From positions 34,351,501 through 34,415,500 of the forward strand of contig NC_135620.1 of assembly GCF_053574225.1 (NCBI RefSeq): a stretch of 64,000 nt of DNA, read 5' to 3'. Positions within the stretch are counted from its first letter, which is position 1; each line of letters opens with the position of its first letter. A program made the translations under genes and the position numbers. The notes beneath the pieces are model-generated. The model saw only the letters and a program-made list of their open reading frames with translations, was not told where the DNA came from and did no database searches. The stretch is from Canis aureus (taxonomy: Eukaryota; Chordata; Mammalia; Carnivora; Canidae). Shown here in pieces: positions 56,901-64,000 of this stretch.

Positions 56901-57572
56901 AAATCATAATGCTTTTTTAAAAAGTAATTCCAAATTTTATTTGAAATATTACATTTATTAAATTGAGTGAATATGAAACAAAAAAGGTAACAATGAATAA
57001 AGACTCCAGATACATAAATATTACATATTTATATTAAAAAGCATCCTCTCAGTAATAGAGAAGAAGATCAATTAAACAGAATAAAAAGCACAAAAGAAAG
57101 TCATTGTCATATATAATGTAGGATATAAAAAAAGGCAGTTTAAGTCATTTGAGAAAGTATTAAATACTATAGAGAATATTGAGACTTTTTGCTGGTTGAA
57201 GCATAAAGTTTGGCTTTTCTCATTATATTACAAGAAGGAAGGAAAGAAGGAAAGGGAGAAGGAAAAGATGTAACATTTAAATATAAAAATGAAACAGTAA
57301 AAGTATTTAAGTGAATTATATTTTATAAAGGGAAAGCCCTTTTATTATGATACAAAAAATCAATAAATTACAAAGGAAATTATTAATAAACTTAACTACT
57401 ACAAATGTGGCAAACATATAAAACATACAAAGCTAAAGAAAATTTTAACAAAAGACAATCTGGTCAGATAAATGTTACAGTTCCTTCTGGATTTTGTAAT
57501 TTCAGCTATTTTTAATTTTCATAATTATGTTTTATAGATTCTGTTACTATAGTATTATAGTTTAAAAAGCAG
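56901..57572. other. Very AT-rich DNA
   Basis: A small GGAAGGAAAGAAGG purine tract lies at 57235-57267. No gene or named repeat was recognised. Confidence 0.5.
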
Positions 57573-57993
57573 TATATTAGTTTCCAAGAGTTTCTGTAAC
57601 AATATCCTACAAACTAGATGGTTTACCACAACAGAAATCTATTCTCTCACAGTTCTGGGAACCAGAAAATTGAAATCAAGGTGTTTGTTTTGAGGGAGAA
57701 TCTGTTATGAGCATTTCTCCTTGCTTCCGGTAGTTGCTGGCAACACTTGACATTCCTTGGCTTAAAGACGCATCACTCCAATCTCTGTTTGTCATCATAT
57801 GTGTGTCTGTATCTCTTTGTCTCCTCTTAGGAGGATACCAGTGATTGATTTAGGACCCACACTAATCCAGCATGGTCTCCTCTTCACTTGATTATATCTG
57901 CAAGTGCCTTATTTCCAAGTAAAGTCATTTTCATTGATGCAAGGATTAGGACTTCCATATACCATTTTAAAAGACACAATTCAACATGTAACA
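57573..57993 (-). mobile_element. MaLR-type (MLT1-like) solo LTR, antisense
   Basis: Read on the plus strand, TATTAGTTTCCAAGAGTTTC, CAACAGAAATCTATTCTCTCACAGTTCTGGGA and TCATCATATGTGTGTC are present. CTAATCCAGCATGGTCTCC, TGATTATATCTGCAAGTGCC and GACACAATTCAACATGTAACA follow. This is the reverse of a TGTTA...TAATA LTR of the mammalian MaLR group. No internal retroviral genes adjoin it. Confidence 0.8.
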
Positions 57994-58320
57994 TAATGTA
58001 AATATCTGTAATTTATAGAGTATTTTTTTTCCAAAAAAAAAATCAGTGCTAGCCTTCTGTTTGTGTCATCCTCACCCTCAGAGTTTATGGAATATGTGTA
58101 ATTAATAAAAGTAAATACTAATATGTTAACCCTTTAAGACACCTTTTGAGAGATTTCATCTTGACTTTTGTCCTTTGGTTTATTATTAGTTGCAGTTATC
58201 AATATATTCGGTATCTTGGGAAGGGAAATAATATTAGAGATCCACGTAGTGTCTGCATACTATGTGCATATATGTTCATAGTCAAGAAAAGAATATATAT
58301 AAAATACACACCCTGTGTCT
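57994..58320. other. AT-rich DNA, nothing recognised
   Basis: No coding frame or repeat signature was seen. Confidence 0.5.
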
Positions 58321-58495
58321 AAAAATCATTTTGTGGGTGGGAGAAAACTTTAGGAGTCGATGAATATGTTTAGAGCATAGATTGTGGTGATGGTTTTGCA
58401 GAAACCTTGCTTCAAACTCACCAAGTTGTGAACATTAAATACACAGCTTTTTATATGTTAATCATACTCAATAAAGAGGTTTTTAAAAATTGCCT
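58321..58495 (+). mobile_element. L1 3' end, sense (L1MA/MB-like)
   Basis: GATTGTGGTGATGGTTTTGCAG, AAACTCACCAAGTTGTGAACATTAAATACACAGC and AATCATACTCAATAAAGAGGTTTTTAAAA form a diagnostic L1 3' UTR end with its poly(A) signal AATAAAG. Confidence 0.88.
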
Positions 58496-58553
58496 TGATC
58501 TATTCATTCTCACATGTGTTTTTTTTTTTTTCAAAAGTAATCTAGAGGCTTAA

Positions 58554-58572
58554 AACACACACACACACACAC
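58554..58572 (+). repeat. (CA)n microsatellite
   Basis: About nine CA units follow AAAA; the next block is single-copy. Confidence 0.95.
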
Positions 58573-58911
58573 GAACATTGTATTACATTGTTTAATCTTC
58601 AATAATGCTCTTAATGCCCCCATCTTCCGTAGTGCTCTTTCTTTCACACTTTCTCAGTTTCTAAGTGGCATGTCGTTCATTTATACTGGGTGCAATCTAA
58701 GATGTTTTTCTATATCACAACAAATAAATGTTAATACACCTTGTAAGAGATTACACAAATGTATTTAATCTTTTCAAACCTGTTACTAATACCATATTCT
58801 AGAGATTTCACTCACTGATATTTGCCATAGCAGAACCATGGACTATTAGAATAAAGTGTTCAAAGATACATTGTTTTTAAATTTTTTCTCACATAACTAT
58901 GTGCGAAAATT
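58573..58911. other. AT-rich DNA, nothing recognised
   Basis: No coding frame or repeat signature was seen. Confidence 0.5.
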
Positions 58912-58929
58912 CTTAATAAGAACATTCTT

Positions 58930-58961
58930 TTTTTTTTAAATTTTTATTTATTTATGATAGT

Positions 58962-58995
<34 letters not shown>

Positions 58996-59124
58996 CAGAG
59001 ACACAGGCAGAGGGAGAAGCAGGCTCCATGCACCAGGAGCCCGACATGGGATTCGATCCCGGGTCTCCAGGATCGCGCCCTGGGCCAAAGGCAGGCGCCA
59101 AACCGCTGCGCCACCCAGGGATCC
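58930..59124 (-). mobile_element. Young SINEC_Cf-type copy, exact 18-bp duplication
   Basis: Reading the minus strand gives a nearly consensus dog SINE. It starts GGGATCCCTGGGTGGCGCAG, has the GATCCTGGAGACCCGGGATC promoter region, a long (TC)n body and the tail GACTATCATAAATAAATAAA. CTTAATAAGAACATTCTT is repeated exactly at 58912-58929 and 59125-59142. Intact CpGs and the perfect duplication indicate a recent insertion. Confidence 0.98.
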
Positions 59125-59142
59125 CTTAATAAGAACATTCTT

Positions 59143-60000
59143 AATAAGAATAATGGAAGATGATGCCCGTTTGTTGTCAACTGTTGCTGAATGAATTTCC
59201 TAGAATAATGAAGGAGAATAATTATTAACAGTATCATTTTTACCAAGACTTTTAGCATTACATATCAAATTATGGACTCACTGATGTGTCCTAAAAATCC
59301 TTGCTGAGGAAGCAAACCTACAAGGGACAGAGGGACTACATGTGGGTGTGCTGGGTGCCCAAGAACAGAGGGGAGTGGAAACCCCTGTCAATCACCCAGA
59401 GGTCTGTGATCTGAATAGAGAGCTCTACTCCCTGAGAGCTTGAGTCCCTTTGTCCCTCACAGGCATGCTTTTATCGCCAAACCTCATGACAGAGAAAAAA
59501 AGTACAGGGAGGCCCCTTGTTGGTATTCGGTGTTTAGAGCTGCTGCACAGAGATTTTAAAAATCGTTCTTTGATTTTTCAATTTACTCTCTTCTAAGGCT
59601 GATAATGCTTGAGGGTTGTGCTGAAGAGAGATTAGAGACAGGTAATAGAAGCCACGGAAGAAGCAACACTTGTTTTCTGCTATGGTCAATATGAAAAATT
59701 ATCCTACTTTGATGAATGGAAGCCTGGTGTGCTGAGAAACACGGAAATATGGAAAAATGTAAATTGCACAGCCCTTTTACATTCAAAGGGAAATTCAAGT
59801 TATGTTTAGAACTGGGTTCTCTCCAGATGCAAGTGAATGACAAACCCTGTGTGTCCCCAAAGAAACATTCTCTATAGACAGAAATACAGAATAAGGCCTA
59901 TATCTTTATTTCTCTTTTTTATGCTGCATGGCAAAACTTTCGAAGCTAATCATTTTTACGTACCATACCTACTGGAGGGCATTTCTCAAACTGTTCTCTG
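59143..60000. other. Less AT-rich single-copy-looking DNA
   Basis: The 59290-59560 part is balanced in composition (GGGACAGAGGGACTACATG ... AGGGAGGCCCCTTG). A minus-strand open stretch at 59583-59843 has no recognisable domain. Function is unknown. Confidence 0.45.
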
Positions 60001-60018
60001 AGAAATTCTTGCTTTCTG

Positions 60019-60192
60019 GGCAGCCCAAGTGGCTTAGCAGTTTAGTGCCTGCCTTCAGCCCAGGGCGTGATCCTGGAGACCCGGGATTTAGTCCCACCTC
60101 GGGCTCCCTGAATGGAGCCTGCTTCTCCCTCTGCCTGTCTCTCTGTTTCTCTCTCTGTTTCTTGAATAAATAAATAAAATCTTAAAAAAGAA
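60019..60192 (+). mobile_element. SINEC copy with strong target duplication
   Basis: Head GGCAGCCCAAGTGGCTTAGC, GGAGACCCGGGATTTAGTCC and a CT-rich body are present, with the tail TTGAATAAATAAATAAAATC. The 18-bp repeats AGAAATTCTTGCTTTCTG (60001-60018) and AGAAATTCTTGTTTTCTG (60193-60210) flank it. Confidence 0.96.
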
Positions 60193-60424
60193 AGAAATTC
60201 TTGTTTTCTGAGATTATTACAAGGTGCCTCTAACTACAAATTGCCAATCATAAACAAACGTTAGTAACATATTTTTCCAATAATTTGTTTTTAATATATA
60301 TGCGATTACTTACATATCTGTCTCTTACTTGTCTAATAAATACTGGGAATTCCAGAGCATAAAGGAGAGATGAGAGACAGTCTACTGATTTGAAGTCAGA
60401 TATTTTGTTTGATAAACTAACATA

Positions 60425-60920
60425 TATAGTGCATTCACTATATGCTAGCTGCTGATCAGAAGTTCTTTGAATGTATTAATTCCTTTGATCTTCACAATGT
60501 AAGGTAGGTGTTAAATTAATTAAACATAGAGGCCATTATACTGAGGTGGCTCTAATGCCATGGCAGCCTGTGCAAGCAAATCAAAATCTAAGCCTCTAAG
60601 TGCCTCTGGGTTATGAATTGAAACCTAAGGACAATCAATCACAAGCAGCTAAAAGGCTTTAAGCTACAGTCAATCACATAATTTCCTTGCTTTGTTTTTG
60701 TCATCTCTCTACTAGAGTCTTTCTCCAGCTTGGAGTGGACCACTCCTAACTACTTCTGGTTTTGCGCTGCCTGATTCCAATTCATTTTTGTTCAAATAAA
60801 CTCTTAAAATTTTTAATATGCCTCAGTTTCTCTTTTAACATAGATAATTTAACTGTCATCATTGTATGGAAAAGTGAAGCAATCCACCTCTTAGTGTAAG
60901 GACTGAAATTTAGATAATGG
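60425..60920 (-). mobile_element. MIR relic split by an LTR
   Basis: The left part (60425-60508) has ATATGCTAGCTGCTGATCAG and AATTCCTTTGATCTTCACAATGTAAGGTAGG. The right part (60841-60920) has TCATCATTGTATGGAAAAGTGAAG. Joined, they follow reversed MIR order; the LTR candidate lies between. Confidence 0.5.
60509..60840 (+). mobile_element. 332-bp solo LTR candidate
   Basis: It begins TGTTAAA and ends TTTAACA, a perfect 7-bp terminal inverted repeat in the TG...CA form typical of LTRs. A poly(A) signal AATAAA lies at 60795-60800, about 40 bp before the end. Flanking TAGG (60505-60508) and TAGA (60841-60844) could be a decayed 4-bp target duplication. It sits within a MIR. No internal retroviral sequence is present. 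The family is not named. Confidence 0.65.
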
Positions 60921-60994
60921 ATTTGATTAAAGGCCAAAAGTAAGCCCCTCCCTACAAACATAATCACCTGATTTATAATGAAGGTACAAGTTGG

Positions 60995-61855
60995 CTAGAT
61001 TTAATAAGAAAAGAATATCCTTTTCAACAAAATGTATAGAAACAATTGAACCTCCAAATGCAAAACTGGAATATTGATTTAGAAGTTATTAAAATTTCTA
61101 GAATGAAACATAAAAGAAAATATATGTGCTTTTAGATTCAGCAAAGACTAATTATATCACCAAAAATATGCATGAAAGAAAAAAATAACTTGAATCTTAT
61201 CTAAATTTTAAAAAGTTTGCATAGCCACACTGTTAAGAAAATAGAAAGATAAAGTGAAGACTGGGAGAAAATATATATAAATCACATTTATGACTAAGGA
61301 TATAAATCCAGAGTATATAAATAACTGTTAAAATCAACAATAAGATGATACAAATAGATATATTACAAATATACGAAGAGACATTTTGACAAAGAGGACA
61401 CACTTTATGGGTGTCAAATAAACATGAAAATACACAACATCATTAATTACTAGAGAAATACAAATTAAAATAGAAATGAGATACCACTACCTACTTATTA
61501 GAATAGATAAAAACAAAACTGACAATACCAAGTTCTGACGAGGAGATGGAGAAACTAAAACCAACATGGTTGGTGAGAAGTTACAGGCAATTTGAAAGAG
61601 AGTTTGGCAGTTTCCTGATTGATCAATCGATTGATTGACTTTAAGATTCATTGGTGGGGAGGAGCAGAAGGAGAGAATATCCAAGCAAACTCCTGATGAG
61701 CATGAAGCCCAGCTCAAGGCTCCACATCACAAGCCATGAGATCATGACCTGAACCAAATCCAAGAGTCAAATGCTTAACCAACTGAAAACCCAGGTGCTC
61801 TTCTTATTTTTAAGCTTTATTCTTGAATAACTACTTAAAAATGGAACTATACCCT
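60995..61855 (+). mobile_element. L1M ORF2 C-terminal fragment, sense, split by a SINE
   Basis: CACACTGTTAAGAAAATAG, GACTGGGAGAAAATATATATAAATC, AACATCATTAATTACTAGAGAAATACAAATTAAAATAG and GAGATACCACTACC are in L1 ORF2 3' order. The SINE at 61624-61800 interrupts it, after which AAAAATGGAACTATACCCTG continues. It is not coding. Confidence 0.75.
61624..61800 (-). mobile_element. SINEC, very old antisense copy
   Basis: Read reversed, it has GAGCACCTGGGTTTTCAGTT, TCATGATCTCATGGCTTGTG and AGCCTTGAGCTGGGC. The expected reversed ATTTATTT tail is replaced by GATTGATCAATCGATTGATT (61618-61637), which includes a 12-bp perfect palindrome GATTGATCAATC. Confidence 0.82.
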
Positions 61856-62239
61856 GAAATATTTTTTGCACAAAATAATTTATGTAAGATTTGTTTTCAC
61901 TAAGAAAGATAATTTAATCAGGCTTCATTTCACAAGCTCTTCTTGTGGGTGTATAATGTCATCTTAAAAGTTTCCTTTAGTTAAATAACCTTTTAAAAAT
62001 CTAGCAAGGAATAACAAGAAGAGAAAGAAATATAATCTGATTTGTGAGCAAGAGGAAATGGGCTTCTATATATGGAACAACAAATCAAAAACAGCAATGA
62101 TGTTTACAATGTGTAATCACAGATTTGTGCTAAAATCATTGAGAGATATTCAGAAGGCTCCTTTCCTTGATCAATTTTCCCAATTGCCAACTAGTATCCC
62201 TTGCACCTCTCAAATGTTTCTGGGAGTATCTAAGACAGT
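61856..62239. other. AT-rich DNA, nothing recognised
   Basis: No gene or named repeat was seen. The open stretch at 62058-62243 is unassigned. Confidence 0.45.
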
Positions 62240-62645
62240 CTGAGCCCAAGTTGAGGTAGAAAAGCTCAAGAGACTATTTTACAATAATAGCTCCATCTCT
62301 GCTGCTTTTCTACTTGTGTTCTGTATATCTACCCATGTTTTATATAGTGCCTCCGAATAAGTCAAAGTAGTTAGGTTCCTATTTCAAGGGGGAACACATA
62401 GCCTAAATCTCTTTCCAATACAAACCCCTAACCCCAAACAATAAAGAGACTCATTCTCCTTTCTTTTCTGAGTCTCCAAGACATTCCATCTACTATTCTC
62501 TACCTGTCACTTACTCTATTCAGTAAACTCTGCCTTCACTTTTGCTGGATTGCATTTGATTTCTATCCTGCCTGATGCCAAGCACCATCTTGGCTGATCC
62601 TTTGGAACCCCCTCCAGGTATTCAGACCCAGCCTGCCTGCATCAG
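62240..62645 (+). mobile_element. Possible ERV LTR remnant
   Basis: The right half has the look of an LTR R/U5 region: ACTCTATTCAGTAAACTCTG (a degraded poly(A)-signal region), then TGCCAAGCACCATCTTGGC and GGAACCCCCTCCAGGTATTC. It starts with TG and ends near CATCA. No target duplication or internal genes were seen. The assignment is tentative. Confidence 0.35.
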
Positions 62646-64000
62646 TTACTACTGGTAGTACTACACATCTATCTTTTCAAATATGAATCTAAGCAAAAAC
62701 TCTGAGATGTTAATGCTTTGCAGATAATTATGGTAAATAAAGAAGACAATAGTTCTCTGCTAAAAAAAGATCAGAAATTGAAATTTCAAAACAGAGATAT
62801 TTTCTAATATATTGTTTTTAAAGCATCCTGCTTTATTTACTTATTCATGTTCTGATTTCTCCTGTTAGGAATGTAAAAAAGTTAAAAATGTGATTTTTTT
62901 TCATGAACCTATCAGGGTGTCATTTATAACTACCCAATAAATACAATTTGTGTAACACAGCTCATATGAGAGACAAGGCAGCAAATAGTTGATTCAATTG
63001 CCTCACAAAATCCTCAGTTCTATTGTAAAAAAATACAAGCCAAGAAAGAAACTCCCTGTGGTGTAACATGAGGATCAATTATTCATTTGATTCGTGTAAA
63101 CTGGCAGGAATGACATTATTTGACAAAAAGCTTTTGTTTATATGATTGAAGGCAAATGAAAAAAAGAAATCAAATAACTTGAATATAAAGGCTTTATTTA
63201 CATAAGAGGCTTATGAGATCCATGCAACTGGGGTTCAGTCAAAGCAACACTTCCATCAATGTATATTTATGATTATTTTAATTTTCTTTCTTTATATACA
63301 TTTCCCAGAAAGAAGACACCTCAGCTTGATGATTCCAAGAACTATTTATGCTTGAAATGCAAAGGCTTTTGATTTGTTTTTTTTTTATAAAATATTTCCT
63401 GCATTATAGTGGATATATAAAGATAAAATAAAAGCCATAAATTATAAAGTAATCCAGAAATCAAAACTAAATTACTATAGAGGAAACTTTTTTTGCTGTA
63501 TTTCATTTTTAAGAATACCTTTTTTGTGGGTAGAATGTTATATATATTCATTTATGAAAATCATAAAAAAGCATAATAAACGTATACTTTGATATTCCAA
63601 ATAATTAGATACTGATTAGATTTAAATGTGTAGGTGTGCAATCTCTTTTAGTCTAAATAGTCTCAAATTGGAAATTTGTTTTTACTTTTTCCTTTCCTTT
63701 TTTAATTTCTATTTAAAAATGACTTCCTCACATCATCAGAAACTCTTAAGAAAAAGCATAGCCTAATTGACCTCTAATCATTACTTCCCCAAGTTTTATG
63801 TTATCTATTAAACATGTATCTCTTTCCAAATTTTTACTTTTACAAATAGTACAAAATATTTTACTTTTCATTTATTATGCTTGTAGAATGAATTCCTAAA
63901 ATTAAATTATTGATTAGCTTCTAAATGTTATCACTTATTTTATATTGGCAGAGAAAGATAAAAAATGTATGCAAGCATACAGTTTTCCTACAATTGCTGA
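62646..64000. other. AT-rich DNA to window end
   Basis: I see no repeat head, coding frame or RNA gene. T-runs occur near 62885 and 63379. Confidence 0.5.

Noticed and set aside
58930..59124. Functional tRNA gene in the SINE head
   Set aside because: The head is tRNA-derived and retains promoter-box-like sequence, but it lacks a complete cloverleaf and is part of a SINE with tail and target duplications.
1..64000. CRISPR arrays, operons, riboswitches or phage features
   Set aside because: There are no regularly spaced repeats with unique spacers and no prokaryotic gene organisation. All evidence is mammalian.

Overview
This is mammalian, AT-rich, repeat-dense, non-coding DNA, almost certainly from a canid. 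The evidence is about 25 copies of the carnivore tRNA-derived SINE (SINEC/Can-SINE). Two of these are near-consensus copies of the young dog-type subfamily (41504-41683 and 58930-59124). There is also a nearly full-length copy of a young canine-type L1 with a CpG-rich 5' UTR (23886-30057). I find no intact protein-coding gene, no functional tRNA, rRNA or snRNA gene, and no CRISPR or prokaryote-like feature. No open frame outside the L1s matches a family I recognise. The longest frames are by-products of the GC-rich L1 5' UTR, so the window looks like intergenic or intronic DNA.

Layout. 1-21.6 kb: AT-rich single-copy DNA with SINEs, MIR and L2 relics, an antisense L1 3' end (1168-1455) and an L1 with an inverted 5' part (17712-18625). 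21.65-33.0 kb: a nested stack. An older carnivore L1 (21652-33010) starts with a 5' UTR containing repeated units. It is split by the younger full-length L1 (target duplication at 23877-23885 and 30058-30066) and by a SINE (30534-30737), and it has lost the reverse-transcriptase part of its own ORF2. 33-53 kb: scattered SINEs, MIR and L2, a pair of related LTR-like elements in opposite orientation (about 39.74-40.32 kb and 45.69-46.17 kb), and a long GGAA microsatellite at 52930-53000. 53.5-57 kb: a decayed sense L1 with two SINE insertions, bordered by a roughly 100-bp inverted repeat of unknown identity. 57-64 kb: an antisense MaLR-type LTR, an L1 3' end, the youngest-looking SINE, a 332-bp solo-LTR candidate inserted in a MIR (60509-60840), another L1 fragment and a possible second LTR.

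The elements are not a gene system. They record successive retrotransposition waves: ancient L2/MIR, then mammalian L1M and LTRs, then carnivore L1 and older SINEC, then canid L1 and young SINEC. Many SINE and L1 boundaries are supported by target-site duplications that can be read directly in the sequence. All family names come from recognition of motifs, not from a database search.
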